This document shows, piece after piece, positions 18,487 to 28,633 of a DNA stretch of 64,000 nt. This DNA is from Dyadobacter diqingensis (GTDB taxonomy: Bacteria > Bacteroidota > Bacteroidia > Cytophagales > Spirosomataceae), in NCBI RefSeq assembly GCF_024220585.1, contig NZ_JAMXKF010000001.1:558001-622000 (forward strand). The letters run 5' to 3'. Made by a program: the position numbers and the translations under genes. The notes below the pieces were generated by a model. The model had not been told where the DNA came from. It made no database searches and saw only the letters and a list, made by a program, of their open reading frames with translations. Every line of letters starts with the position of its first letter. Positions within the stretch are counted from its first letter, which is position 1.

Positions 18487-18494
18487 TACTTTTG
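18487..18494 (+). promoter_or_regulatory. -7 box upstream of ywbE
   Basis: TACTTTTG is an exact TAnnTTTG. It lies inside the longest open frame (from ATG 18446), 39 bases before ATG 18533, which supports the later start. Confidence 0.5.
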
Positions 18495-18532
18495 AAGAAA
18501 ATTTCGTTACCAATCGTAAAAAAGTCGAAAAC

Positions 18533-18733
18533 ATGAATGAATTATCGGGCACAGAACGGAGAAATATTAATCCGGGACTTTCTGTTTCTATCGTTTTAAA
18601 ACAGGATCAACGCACTGGTAAATTGACAAAAGGCATTGTAAAAGATATTCTGACGAGTGCTCCCAAACATACGCATGGCATCAAAGTGAGGCTGGCTACC
18701 GGTGAAGTTGGCCGTGTGAAAATTATCGGGTAA
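18533..18733 (+). CDS. ywbE: YwbE family protein
   Basis: 66 residues from ATG 18533 (NELSGTERRNINPGL). The body is a small basic, beta-rich domain (VSIVLKQDQRTGKLTKG, then HGIKVRLATGEVGRVKII) that matches the YwbE/DUF2196 family, usually about 65 residues long. Function unknown; the fold suggests nucleic-acid binding, which is inference. The frame could start at 18446, but the extra 29 residues are unlike the family and span a promoter box. The EamA gene follows 15 bp downstream. Confidence 0.85.
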   Translation: MNELSGTERRNINPGLSVSIVLKQDQRTGKLTKGIVKDILTSAPKHTHGIKVRLATGEVGRVKIIG

Positions 18734-18748
18734 CAGAAAACGCAAATT

Positions 18749-19606
18749 ATGTTTAATCCTCGGATAAGCTTACTCATCGGTGTCATTGCAATCAGCATCT
18801 TTCCGGTGCTGGTCAAATGGGCTCCGGTATCGGGCATTTCCTCTGCATTTTACCGGATGGCTATTGCTGTGGTTTTTCTGTTACCTTATGTTCTTTTCAA
18901 AAAACAGCTGCAAAAACCAGAGGGATCGTTATGGCTTCCTATTTTCATATGCGGGATTTTATTTGGCAGCGACATTGCCATATGGAATCTTTCGATTCAT
19001 TATTCCAACGCAACGCAGGCCACTTTACTTACCAACTTATCTCCGGTTTGGGTGGGTATCGGCTCGGCCATTTTCCTGAACGACCGCCCCGCCAGGCAAT
19101 TCTGGATCGGGACAATTGTTGCACTGGCCGGCATGGTCATTCTGATGGGGCTGGATACTTTCACCCGGATGCAGTTTGACAAAGGTTTTCTGATGGCCGT
19201 CACGTCGGGTTTGCTCTATGCCAGCTATATGATCGTCAGCAAAAGGGTACTTAACCGGATCAATATTGTCAGTTTCATGACGTACAGTATGGCTATTTCC
19301 AGTGTCTACCTGTTGATCATCTGCCTCCTGACGCAACAGCCGCTATGGCATTTTACGCCAACGATTTGGGGTGTGTTAAGCATTCAAGGACTGATTTGTC
19401 AGCTTCTGGGCTGGCTCACGATCAGTTATGCCGTTCAAAAACTTGACGCGCAACGGGTATCATTAAGCCTTCTTAGCCAATCGATTGTAACGGGACTTCT
19501 GGCGTGGATTTTCATTCACGAGAAAGTTTCCTTTCAGATGATCGTCGGAGGCATCATCATCCTGATCGGCATCGGGATTACCTTTATGAAGAAAAAAGTC
19601 TCCTGA
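18749..19606 (+). CDS. EamA/DMT family transporter
   Basis: 285 residues with about ten membrane helices in two EamA repeats (starting ISLLIGVIAISIFPVLVKW and FLMAVTSGLLYASYMIVSK). Drug/metabolite transporter superfamily exporters of this size move amino acids or other metabolites; the substrate is unknown. It starts 15 bp after ywbE and is probably co-transcribed with it. Confidence 0.88.
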   Translation: MFNPRISLLIGVIAISIFPVLVKWAPVSGISSAFYRMAIAVVFLLPYVLFKKQLQKPEGSLWLPIFICGILFGSDIAIWNLSIHYSNATQATLLTNLSPVWVGIGSAIFLNDRPARQFWIGTIVALAGMVILMGLDTFTRMQFDKGFLMAVTSGLLYASYMIVSKRVLNRINIVSFMTYSMAISSVYLLIICLLTQQPLWHFTPTIWGVLSIQGLICQLLGWLTISYAVQKLDAQRVSLSLLSQSIVTGLLAWIFIHEKVSFQMIVGGIIILIGIGITFMKKKVS

Positions 19607-19707
19607 TCGTTTTCACAATGCTACCAGTGTTTTAAACGAGTATATTCCCGAATAAGCGTCTTTATTACATTTATTCTTTTCCTAAAAAAGATTTAATAAG
19701 GCGTGTA

Positions 19708-21843
19708 ATGAAAAGCAACCCGTTGATAATGCTGGCTTATTTTTTAATGTTGAATACGGCACTTTTTGCACAAAAAGCTCCGGTGCCGATTCAACAAAGC
19801 GATACCAGTGCCTGGTGGAAAAAGAATAATCTCCGCGTCATCCAGACCAATTTACCCGCTTATGAAGCCGCGACACTTCATCCGGATTCTCTGCTAAAAG
19901 ACCTCGAAAACTTTTCGGCCAATACGCTGCTGATCAACGCGGGCGGCATTATGGCTTTTTACCCTTCTGATCTGGATTTTCACTACCGGAACCCTTTTCT
20001 GAAAAATAACAATATGCTAGCTGATGTTGTCAGGAAATGTCACGAAAAAGGCATTCGTGTGATCGTCCGTTTTGATTTCAGCCGGGTTCAGGAAAGTATT
20101 TTCAAGGCCCATCCCGACTGGTGTTATATTTCTCCGAAAGGCGAACGGATTATCAATACCGACATGTACGTGGTTTCGATAAACGCGCCCTACGTACAGG
20201 AAAAAGCTTTTCGCATCATCGAAGAAGTTATTGACAAATTCCCGATCGACGGTATTTTTTTAAATATGCCCGGTTATCAGGTCAACAATCCCTATGAAGG
20301 GAAGTACCATGGCATTGACCAGAACGACTATGACAAAAAACGCTTTGCCGAATACAGCAAGGGCCTGGCATTGCCTACGGAAGAGAATAAGGCAGATCCC
20401 TTGTTTCAAAAATATCTGGAATTTAAAAAATTCACCATTGAAGACTGGTCGCACCGGCTTAACACGCTGATTAAAAGCAAAAACAGCAAAATTGCGATTT
20501 GTACTTACATGGATAAGTATGTTGACATCATCCGTCATGAGTCGCAGAGCAGCACGGTATTGCCTTACTGGCCGTACACGGCTTCTGATAATGTTGGAAA
20601 CGCTGTCAGCTCCTACCCCAACCACGTGATCAGCAACAGCAGCATCCAGCAGATTTCTTTCCAGTCGCGCTACAATGCCGTGGAGCCCGAAGAAGTCAGG
20701 ATTCGTTTATACGAAAACATCGCCAACGGTTCGGGACTGGATATCAGCATGATGGGCGACATGCGCGGTTACGAGGACGAGCGAAATTACGAGGTTATCA
20801 AAGAGGTGTACGCACACCATAAAAAACATGAGCCTTATTTCGGGAAGTATAAGTCTGTTGCGAAAATTGCGGTAATAGCACCCGGCTCATGGCCAAGCGG
20901 TCCAACGATGCAGGAATACCGTGGTATTTTGCTGATGCTGAAAGAATCGCATATTCCTTTTGATATCATTGAAGACGCGCAGATCGGGAATCTGGAAGCG
21001 AAAGTGAAAAATTACCGCCTGATTATTTTGCCCGAAATTACGTATCTGAGCAAGGAATCGCTGCGCGTTCTCAAAGACGCCGTGAAACAGGGCACCAACC
21101 TGATTGCAACCAACAAGACTCTTTTCGATACGCCAGAAACGTTGCTTGACTTGTTTGGAGCGAAGATTGTAAACAATGAAAACGAAGGTAGCGGGAATTA
21201 TCTGCAACCCGATAACAAATCCATTTTCAAGCGTTTTTCAAAACAGAAAATGCTGTTCTGGAAATTCAATCTCGGGCTTTATGATTTTAAGTCAGCTGAC
21301 CAAACGCTCTTGCCTGTTTTATCCAAAGGAAGACCTGGTCCGCCGGAAATCATCGGAGGGCACGAACCGACCGGTTATTTTGCAGTTGGCATTAAAAACC
21401 ACCCTAAAAGCAAGGCCGTTCTACTACCCGTTAACCTTGGCCGGCTTTATTATATGCATGGTTATGAGGAACATAAAAATATTCTTCTCGACCTGATTGA
21501 CTATATCTATCCCGATGCGAATAAAATTATTCAAACCAATGCGCCGGCCAGAGTGGAAGTAATTCTTCAAAAATATACGAAAAACAACGGACAGCAAAAC
21601 CTGTCGGCTGGTGAAAACGGGATGATCATGCACCTGGTTAACCTGACGGGTTTCAGCGGAAACACTTACTTTTCGCCACTTCCCGTACAGCAGCTAAAAT
21701 TCAGGATTCAATCCGATTTCAAGCCATCCAAAATGTTTTCCATGGTAAATCAGCGCCCGGTTAATTTTACCTGGAAAGATGGGTTTCTGGAATTTAACCT
21801 TGATAAACTGAGAGCCTTCGATGGCATTGTTATCGACAAATGA
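19708..21843 (+). CDS. Secreted glycosidase-like protein (GHL6 plus beta-galactosidase trimerisation-like domain)
   Basis: 711 residues with a signal peptide (ends about residue 22, LFAQ). Residues about 40-250 look like a hypothetical glycosidase TIM barrel of the GHL6 type (INAGGIMAFYPSD, RVIVRFDFSR, HPDWCYISPKGE, IDGIFLNMPGY). Residues about 390-520 resemble the amidotransferase-like trimerisation domain of family-42 beta-galactosidases (KIAVIAPGSWPSGPTMQEY, then NYRLIILPEITYLS). It is likely periplasmic or exported and acts on a glycan; the exact substrate is unknown. The gene stands alone. Confidence 0.75.
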   Translation: MKSNPLIMLAYFLMLNTALFAQKAPVPIQQSDTSAWWKKNNLRVIQTNLPAYEAATLHPDSLLKDLENFSANTLLINAGGIMAFYPSDLDFHYRNPFLKNNNMLADVVRKCHEKGIRVIVRFDFSRVQESIFKAHPDWCYISPKGERIINTDMYVVSINAPYVQEKAFRIIEEVIDKFPIDGIFLNMPGYQVNNPYEGKYHGIDQNDYDKKRFAEYSKGLALPTEENKADPLFQKYLEFKKFTIEDWSHRLNTLIKSKNSKIAICTYMDKYVDIIRHESQSSTVLPYWPYTASDNVGNAVSSYPNHVISNSSIQQISFQSRYNAVEPEEVRIRLYENIANGSGLDISMMGDMRGYEDERNYEVIKEVYAHHKKHEPYFGKYKSVAKIAVIAPGSWPSGPTMQEYRGILLMLKESHIPFDIIEDAQIGNLEAKVKNYRLIILPEITYLSKESLRVLKDAVKQGTNLIATNKTLFDTPETLLDLFGAKIVNNENEGSGNYLQPDNKSIFKRFSKQKMLFWKFNLGLYDFKSADQTLLPVLSKGRPGPPEIIGGHEPTGYFAVGIKNHPKSKAVLLPVNLGRLYYMHGYEEHKNILLDLIDYIYPDANKIIQTNAPARVEVILQKYTKNNGQQNLSAGENGMIMHLVNLTGFSGNTYFSPLPVQQLKFRIQSDFKPSKMFSMVNQRPVNFTWKDGFLEFNLDKLRAFDGIVIDK

Positions 21844-21927
21844 GTTAAAATCTACGGGAATAGATTACACCTCGTTTTGCGAAAGTAAAATCCTGATTAC
21901 AAAATAGTTTGATGACGTAAAGAAAGA

Positions 21928-24900
21928 TTAACGTGGAAAGTAGATCACAAATGTGGCTCCAACGTCCGGCCGACCGATAGCCGTGATCAGCCCCTGATGG
22001 TTATCGACTATTTTCTTGCAGATTGCCAAACCGATTCCCGTTCCCTCGTATGAATTTTTACTATGTAGCCGCTGAAAGACCTGAAAAATCCGGTCGGTAA
22101 ACTGGGGATCAAAACCGATTCCATTGTCTTCAAAGGAGATATACAGGTAGTTTTTATCCGGGTTTGCCTCCGGAACATTAATAAGATTCCCCATGATAAA
22201 GCCTGAGGTAATCCGCATTTCCGGACGAACGCCAGCTCGTACAAATTTCAAAAAGTTAGTGATCAGATTGGTAAACAACTGCTCAAACTGGTAAACAATT
22301 ACATGAAGTTCAGGCAAATCCGTGGCAATGATCGTCGCACCTTTTTGCTGGATGCTTTCCTGCAATTGCTCAGTGACATTATTCAACAGACGATTCAGAT
22401 CTGTCAGCTCAAAGTTGCGCTCTACGGCATTTGCCCTTGAAAAAGCGAGCAAGTCAACGATCAGCTGCTGCATCCTCGTCGATGAAGCCTGCATCCGGTT
22501 GAAATAGTCCCTACCCCGATCCGATAGATTCTCCTTCTCAGTCTCCATGATCCGGGTGGAAAAAGTCTGTATTTTCCTAAGCGGCTCCTGCAAATCGTGA
22601 CTGGCGACGTAGGCAAACTGTCCCAGCTCAATATTGGTTTTAACAAGCTCATCATTAATCACCGTGAGCTCCCTTGTACGCTGCTGAACTTTGGATTCCA
22701 ACTCGTCAATAAACAGCTTACTGTCATGGATATCAGTACCCGTCCCAACCCACATCTGAATAACCCCCTGTGCGTCTTTCTGCGGGATAGCGCGGCTTAA
22801 CTGCCAGCGATATGTTCCGTCAGCATTACGAAAGCGATGTTCGCAGATGAAATCATATCCTGTTGCAACTGCCTTTTTCCAAAGACGAATCGTCATTTCC
22901 CTATCATCCGGGTGGACGAGTTGCAGCCAACCGTCCTTTTCAAGCTGGTCATAGGTCAGCCCGGAATAGTTAAAAACCGACTGGTTATAATAATTCAGAT
23001 TACCTTCCGTATCACCGGTCCAGATAAACTGCGGCATGGAATCAGCAAGCGTCCTGAATTTACCCTCACTTGTGCGCAGGGCAAACTCGGCCATTTTCCT
23101 GTCCGTGATATCAATTACCACGTTCAAAGCTCCGGTGATATTTCCACTGCTATCCAGGATCGGTTTCGGATTTTCTATCACGTGACGGATATTTCCATCC
23201 GGCCATTTGACATAGGCCTCTACATTCAGCGCACGTTTTTCCTTTAAAGCCAGACCCATTGGACAGTTTTCCCGGGAAAGAAGTACGCCATCCAGCGTGT
23301 ACAGCTCATAAGCCCCACACCATAACTCTTTCCCAAGCTCGGGCACCCGTCCCCACAATTTTGCCGCGGCTTCATTGAAAAGATTGATCAAGCCTTTTTC
23401 ATCTACCGTATAAACTGCCACCGGCAAAGCCTGAATCAGATCACGATACCGCTTTTCGCTTTCTTCGATAATTCGCTCCGCCCGTTTTTGCTGGGTAATG
23501 TCCATCATCGTTCCTAGCATCCGCAACGGCTTATGGTCCTGATCAAAAATAATTTTCCCTTGTGTTCTGATCCAATGCTCCGATTGGTCGGGATGAATAA
23601 CCCGTGCCTCATAAAAATAAGTACCGGTCTTTAAGGCAGCTTCAAAAGCCTTTTCAACAATATTCACCCGGTCGTCAGGATGAACCTGATCTCTTAAAGC
23701 CTGATGCGTAAGAATTTTGGACTCGTCCTGACCAAATAATTGGTTAAGTCGTGGTGTGTAAACAATTTGTCGGTTTTCAAGATTAAGATCCCAGGTCGCC
23801 AGCTGCGTACCCTCTGTGGCGAGGCTTAGCCGCTCTGCCGAGTCGTTAATAAGCAACCTGGCCTCAACTTTTTCCGTTACGTCATTGACAGAAACCAGTA
23901 CGCCTCTTACGGCTCCTTCCAGATCAAACATGGGCGCATACTGGAAATCCAGGTAGTATTTTTTGGTACCTTCTTTGCTCTCCACATAGGCAATTGCCTC
24001 ATTTTCCTTATGCGTAACGCCCCGGGTATATACCTCATGTAATATTTCAGGAAATTTCTGATTTGTCAGTTCCGGGAAAACATCCAGAAGTTTCCGACCC
24101 TGTACCTCGTGCAATTCTCTTTTCCACAAATCGCGGAGCATGGTTTCATTGGCAATTGTAATCACCATATCTTCCCCTTCAAAAACCGCTTTCGCAAAAG
24201 GCGACTGCGTCACAAGGTTACGAAACTGATTTTCACTTTGCTGCAATGCATGTTTAGCCCTGACCTGCTGCGTTACCTCTGTTGCCACTACGATGATACC
24301 GCTGATTGAAAGATCCGTTTCCAGAAGCGGCTGATAAACAAAGTTGAAAAAGGCTTGCTGTCCACGGCCTGCGCGAACGAGCGTCACTTCAAACTCATTA
24401 CCGTAATAGGGAATGCCGGTTTGCAGGACACCATCCATAATTGGTTTTACAGCGGTTTCGACCTCCGGTAAAGAGTCAAACAAAGGCCTGCCTACAATCT
24501 CAGATTCCAGCCGGTCGACGATCTGAAGATAAGTATCATTGGCCATCTCCACAATCAACTGCGGGCCCCTAAGAATGGTCATACCCACCGGCGCTTGCAT
24601 CATGGTGTTACGAAACCTGCTTTCGCTATCCTCTACCTTTTTTCTCACCTCGTTGGCTTTGTCCATTTCCGTCCTGATGCGCTCATCCAGCGTCAGCAGC
24701 GTATCGTGCAGTTGCAGCAGCTCCTTGTAGTTAATGGTCAGCTCATTGCCGATTGGTTTTTGCCCTTCGTTACCGGATTTCAGTTTAAGTTCTACTACCG
24801 AAAGCAGCGTCATCAGATTGCTGGAAATTAGTTCGATCGTGGCAAGCCCCTCCCTCGCTTTTTCTATATCGCCCTGTTTGTAGAACCGAACAAGCTCAAA

Positions 24901-25128
24901 CGCATATCGATGCAGTTTCTCATGTACTTTTTCCAGATCCTGCATCTCCGGAACATGTCCGTATTTTTCAAGTGCATAACTGTAAATCCACTGCCCAACC
25001 GCACACTCACGATGATCCACGACCGACTTTTCGTCGATCGCAATACCGTATAAAATAGATCTCAGATTGGTTTTAAATAAAAGGTGCTTTGCCTTGGCTC
25101 TCTCAAAATCCAGTTCGAGTAAATCCAT
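21928..25128 (-). CDS. Soluble sensor histidine kinase: CZB zinc domain, five PAS domains, HisKA, HATPase
   Basis: 1066 residues without a membrane segment, so cytoplasmic. Residues 15-73 match the chemoreceptor zinc-binding (CZB) consensus: H15xxF18, C42xVGxW47, H69xxxH73. Five PAS/PAC repeats follow (about 170-805). The phosphoacceptor His is in YVASHDLQEPLRKI, and the ATP-binding part has NLITNFLKF, DNGIGF and GTGIGLAICKKI. CZB domains bind zinc and in other bacteria sense zinc or hypochlorite; attachment to a PAS kinase suggests a redox or metal input. A single REC regulator lies upstream, 71 bp away. Confidence 0.92.
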   Translation of the reverse strand: MDLLELDFERAKAKHLLFKTNLRSILYGIAIDEKSVVDHRECAVGQWIYSYALEKYGHVPEMQDLEKVHEKLHRYAFELVRFYKQGDIEKAREGLATIELISSNLMTLLSVVELKLKSGNEGQKPIGNELTINYKELLQLHDTLLTLDERIRTEMDKANEVRKKVEDSESRFRNTMMQAPVGMTILRGPQLIVEMANDTYLQIVDRLESEIVGRPLFDSLPEVETAVKPIMDGVLQTGIPYYGNEFEVTLVRAGRGQQAFFNFVYQPLLETDLSISGIIVVATEVTQQVRAKHALQQSENQFRNLVTQSPFAKAVFEGEDMVITIANETMLRDLWKRELHEVQGRKLLDVFPELTNQKFPEILHEVYTRGVTHKENEAIAYVESKEGTKKYYLDFQYAPMFDLEGAVRGVLVSVNDVTEKVEARLLINDSAERLSLATEGTQLATWDLNLENRQIVYTPRLNQLFGQDESKILTHQALRDQVHPDDRVNIVEKAFEAALKTGTYFYEARVIHPDQSEHWIRTQGKIIFDQDHKPLRMLGTMMDITQQKRAERIIEESEKRYRDLIQALPVAVYTVDEKGLINLFNEAAAKLWGRVPELGKELWCGAYELYTLDGVLLSRENCPMGLALKEKRALNVEAYVKWPDGNIRHVIENPKPILDSSGNITGALNVVIDITDRKMAEFALRTSEGKFRTLADSMPQFIWTGDTEGNLNYYNQSVFNYSGLTYDQLEKDGWLQLVHPDDREMTIRLWKKAVATGYDFICEHRFRNADGTYRWQLSRAIPQKDAQGVIQMWVGTGTDIHDSKLFIDELESKVQQRTRELTVINDELVKTNIELGQFAYVASHDLQEPLRKIQTFSTRIMETEKENLSDRGRDYFNRMQASSTRMQQLIVDLLAFSRANAVERNFELTDLNRLLNNVTEQLQESIQQKGATIIATDLPELHVIVYQFEQLFTNLITNFLKFVRAGVRPEMRITSGFIMGNLINVPEANPDKNYLYISFEDNGIGFDPQFTDRIFQVFQRLHSKNSYEGTGIGLAICKKIVDNHQGLITAIGRPDVGATFVIYFPR

Positions 25129-25199
25129 ACTTCAATCCTATTTTCCCACTAAATGAATAAGCTATAAATACCTACTGGCATTCAGCCAATGGCGAGATT

Positions 25200-25649
25200 C
25201 TAAAATTGAAAATAAAAATTTTCTTTAAAAGTATTCAAACTATTTTTTGTCCAGTCAATTGCAAGGATCTGCTGGATGGCCATTTTCAATTTAGGAAAAG
25301 AGCCCGGTTTTTTAATAAAATAGTTGGCTCCCTGCGCATAAAGACGGTCAATCGCCTCTTCTTCTCCTGTTGTTGAAAAAATAACCACGGGTATATCTTT
25401 CAGGCTTTGCGTATTTCGAATTTCTGCCAGACATTCAAAACCATTTTTCTTCGGCATATTGAGGTCAAGAAATATAACATCAGGCGGCGGAGGGACAAGT
25501 TTACCTAAAATTGTCATCAGCTCAACTCCGTCATTGGCCATAGTAAGCTCTGTCGAAGCACTTACTTCTCTCAATGCGTCTTCGAACAAAAGGCAATCGT
25601 CCTCGTCGTCGTCAGCCAGGAATATATATTTTCTTGCACCTTCATTCAT
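25200..25649 (-). CDS. Single-domain response regulator (Rcp1-like)
   Basis: 149 residues, REC domain only. The acidic pocket is DDDEDD (D13/D14), the phosphoacceptor is in PDVIFLDLNMP (D62), followed by switch Thr in FSTTG and Lys in FIKKPGS. No DNA-binding domain, so it acts by protein contact or phosphotransfer. It is transcribed just before the CZB/PAS kinase on the same strand and is the obvious partner. Confidence 0.93.
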   Translation of the reverse strand: MNEGARKYIFLADDDEDDCLLFEDALREVSASTELTMANDGVELMTILGKLVPPPPDVIFLDLNMPKKNGFECLAEIRNTQSLKDIPVVIFSTTGEEEAIDRLYAQGANYFIKKPGSFPKLKMAIQQILAIDWTKNSLNTFKENFYFQF

Positions 25650-25903
25650 AATAGGAGTATTTAGTTCTTTCTTAACGTCGAGTTTATCTTTCGCCTGACA
25701 AGTTACTAATCATCAGTTTGAATGAACAACAAATGGTACGGAAATGTGCGTGTTTTGAAATAAAAAATATCAGGAATTAAGTATTAACGATTGTCAATAC
25801 AACTTTATTTCGAACATATTCGAATTTGAGCATTGATAAACAGATCGTTACCAAAACACGCAGCTACGAAAAATAACTGATCTGCCCTGCCCGAAAACCT
25901 GTC

Positions 25904-28393
25904 TTAATACTCTCCCTCTACCAGCTCTTTCTTTTTCTTGGCCTGATGTAAACGGTAATTCAGTGTCAGGTTTATTTGTCTTAATCGTCCCTGCGAGCTG
26001 GTCGTAGTGTAAAAGTTCGCCCCTTCCAATATGGACCTGTATTTACGTGAATTGAAGACATCTGTTATGCTTAGCGTCAGTGTTCCGTTGTTTTTTAAAA
26101 TGTCGCGGCTTGCGGCGATATCCAACGTCGCCAGGGACTTGCGTCTTCCCTGCGGGGTTTGCTGAGGCGCTTCATAATTTCCACGCAGCTGCAAATCCGT
26201 ATTTTTCCATAATGTAAATCGCGACGTCGCGCGAACAAACCAGCTATATGTGTCACTTTTGAAACTCTCGTCCAGTCCGGTGCCATTGGTTATCGCACGG
26301 AAAAAGTTCAAGCTTCCATCCATTTTCCACCACTGATAAAAGGAATAAGAGCTTGTAAACTCAGCCCCGTAAGAATTTTCAGTCCCCAGATTTTCAGGTT
26401 TTGTATAAGAATTCCCATTTTCCTCAACCCTGCGGATACTTATGATTTTACCATTGGTATGACGGTAATAAATCGAAGAACTGATTGAGCCCTTTTCCAC
26501 GTACTTAATATGCCCGAACTCAAACGCATTCGTGAATTCAGGGTTAAGATCCGGGTTCCCGCTAAAATAATTTCTGTTATCGCTATAAGTCATGAAAGGA
26601 CTCAAATCGTTATACTGCGGACGGCGGACACGTCTGCTGAAACTTAGCTGAAGGGCATGCTGGCGCGGTAAGTCGTAAGTGGCATGTACGCTGGGAAATA
26701 AATTGGCATATTTCCTTTTGTTAATCTCATTGGTCTGTTTCAAAGTCGTCGTCACACCCGTCCATTCTGCACGCAAACCAACCTGATAGGAAAATTTATT
26801 GGTTTTATTTCCTACAATTCCATAAGCCGCGTTGATATTTTCTTCATATAAAAAGTCGTTGGTAAGCCCTGGAATAGGACTAAAACTTCCATCATCATTT
26901 TTCTGCGTGACCGTATAATCGTTGGTCATATCTCTCGAACTGCTTCGGGCACCCGCTTCCAGTTTTCCGCTTTTGCCAAAAGGATGCACATAATCAACCT
27001 GGAACAAAAGTTGTTTCTCAGTTTCATAGTTAACCGCGCGCTGCAAAGTCGGCGGCACATCCGAAGCACTGCCATCGGGCTTAAAAGATTTCTCGTTGTA
27101 ATACTGATCCGAGTCTTCCCAGTTGTCCAGATACCGGACATCTGCCGTCAGTTCCTGTCCTTTTCTTTTGAAAGTCTTCTTATAGTTTAATGCATATTCC
27201 GAATTCGGCTCCGTTTCGGTTTCGTCCTGCGTACGATAGGTTGTACTTTGAAGATTGCTTAAATTCGATAAATAGTCACGGTAATTAATCTCAGAAAACC
27301 TTTTTCCTTTGCTCAGACGATAGGTATAAGACCCGGTTAGTACATTTTGATCATTAAAATAATAATCGATCCCGGCACGTGCGCTGTTGTTCTGTCCTTT
27401 CAGACGACTTTCCATTTCTTTTAGTGTTATGAAAGTCGAATCGTTGCGGAAAAGCTGCTGGTTTTGAGAATTTCTTCCTGGTGTATTACGGTAAGAAACG
27501 GTATAATTCACAAAGAAATTCAGGTTTTTTCTACGGTAATTAACATTCGCCGCAGCGCCAAAATTCGTGGGATGTCCGGTGATGATATCAAAAGAACCAT
27601 TAAATCCTTCTTTCCTTTCTTTCTTCAAAACGATATTGATAATCCCTCCCATACCCTCTGCTTCATATCGTGCAGACGGATTTGTAATGATCTCAACACG
27701 CTCAATCATACTGCCTTGCAACTGCTGCAAACCGCTGCCTCCTTTCAGACTTACGAGTCCGGAAGGTTTACCGTCAATTAATATACGCACATTATTACTA
27801 CCTCGCAGGCTTACATTCCCTTCCACATCCACCGCTACGGACGGAATATTGGTCAGGATATCTACCCCTGTTCCACCAGCATTTGCCAGATCTTTTCCCA
27901 CATTAAATACTTTTTTATCCAATGAGAGCTCCATTGTGCTCTTCTCACCCTGCACCACCACTTCATTCAGCGTTTTTGCAGAGGCAGTCAGTTTAATCGT
28001 ACCGATATGCAATGGCGAATTTTTTGAAGACACCGTCACGCCAGAAGTTTTGTGCGCATTGTATCCGATAAATTCCGACAGTGCATAATAATTTCCCGCG
28101 TTTACCTCAATAACAAAGGCCCCCGTTTCATCCGTAATTGCTCCGGTAATAAAAGTGCTGTCCGAAACATTAAACAAACGGACGCTGGCATAACCTAAAC
28201 CAGAACTGTTTTGATTATCCGTCACTTTTCCGGTTACGGATAACTTGTTGGCTGTTTGCGAAAATGAACTGTAAGAAGTAATAATCAATAGTGTGAAAAC
28301 TATGGATACACTGAACCGCCGGTTTAACCGGTTATATCTTTTTGCAAAAAAATTCTCTTCCGGGCCTGCCATTGTTTGTAACGATCGATTCAT
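25904..28393 (-). CDS. TonB-dependent receptor-like outer membrane beta-barrel protein
   Basis: 829 residues. After a basic N-terminus and a signal peptide (ends SSFSQ, about residue 46) there is a carboxypeptidase-like regulatory domain (VTGKVTDNQNSS...YASVRLFNVSDSTF), a plug (VDILTNIPSVAVDVEGNVSLRGSNNVRILIDGKP) and a barrel of the OMP_b-brl_3 type ending in LTLNYRLH. It probably imports or binds a small ligand at the outer membrane; no TonB box, SusD partner or metal genes are adjacent, so the ligand is unknown. The start could be ATG 28393 or the ATG seven codons later (MAGPEENF). Confidence 0.88.
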   Translation of the reverse strand: MNRSLQTMAGPEENFFAKRYNRLNRRFSVSIVFTLLIITSYSSFSQTANKLSVTGKVTDNQNSSGLGYASVRLFNVSDSTFITGAITDETGAFVIEVNAGNYYALSEFIGYNAHKTSGVTVSSKNSPLHIGTIKLTASAKTLNEVVVQGEKSTMELSLDKKVFNVGKDLANAGGTGVDILTNIPSVAVDVEGNVSLRGSNNVRILIDGKPSGLVSLKGGSGLQQLQGSMIERVEIITNPSARYEAEGMGGIINIVLKKERKEGFNGSFDIITGHPTNFGAAANVNYRRKNLNFFVNYTVSYRNTPGRNSQNQQLFRNDSTFITLKEMESRLKGQNNSARAGIDYYFNDQNVLTGSYTYRLSKGKRFSEINYRDYLSNLSNLQSTTYRTQDETETEPNSEYALNYKKTFKRKGQELTADVRYLDNWEDSDQYYNEKSFKPDGSASDVPPTLQRAVNYETEKQLLFQVDYVHPFGKSGKLEAGARSSSRDMTNDYTVTQKNDDGSFSPIPGLTNDFLYEENINAAYGIVGNKTNKFSYQVGLRAEWTGVTTTLKQTNEINKRKYANLFPSVHATYDLPRQHALQLSFSRRVRRPQYNDLSPFMTYSDNRNYFSGNPDLNPEFTNAFEFGHIKYVEKGSISSSIYYRHTNGKIISIRRVEENGNSYTKPENLGTENSYGAEFTSSYSFYQWWKMDGSLNFFRAITNGTGLDESFKSDTYSWFVRATSRFTLWKNTDLQLRGNYEAPQQTPQGRRKSLATLDIAASRDILKNNGTLTLSITDVFNSRKYRSILEGANFYTTTSSQGRLRQINLTLNYRLHQAKKKKELVEGEY

Positions 28394-28563
28394 TTAAATA
28401 CTCAATAGGGGTTTGTATGCTTATGTTTCTACTAAAACCCACAAAACCACTGGATTTACTCTGAATATTTATGGAGAATACCCCAATATTCTGATAAAGC
28501 CATACCTGCGCATATCCCGGCCTGTTTTATTTTGCATCTTTCAATGTTTCAAAGTAATCCAAC

Positions 28564-28596
28564 TTTGTTTGGGGTAAACCTAAGTTCCTATATTTG
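28564..28596 (+). promoter_or_regulatory. Promoter of the DUF819 gene
   Basis: TTTG (28564-28567) lies 21 bases before TATATTTG (28589-28596), an exact TAnnTTTG; a second TTTG at 28568-28571 gives 17 bases. The gene starts 37 bases downstream. Confidence 0.7.
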
Positions 28597-28633
28597 ACCT
28601 GTTAATTCCTTCAAACCCACAAAATGAAAGATT

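Noticed and set aside
18446..18532. Longer start for ywbE
   Set aside because: The extra 29 residues are unlike the family and span an exact -7 box.
25809..25824. TTCGAA-CATA-TTCGAA palindrome between the regulator and receptor genes
   Set aside because: Too short and AT-rich to call an operator; no matching copy seen elsewhere in the window.
27567..28088. 173-codon open frame antisense to the TonB-type receptor gene
   Set aside because: Shadow frame with Ser/Pro/Leu-rich composition, no start context and full overlap with a well-supported gene.
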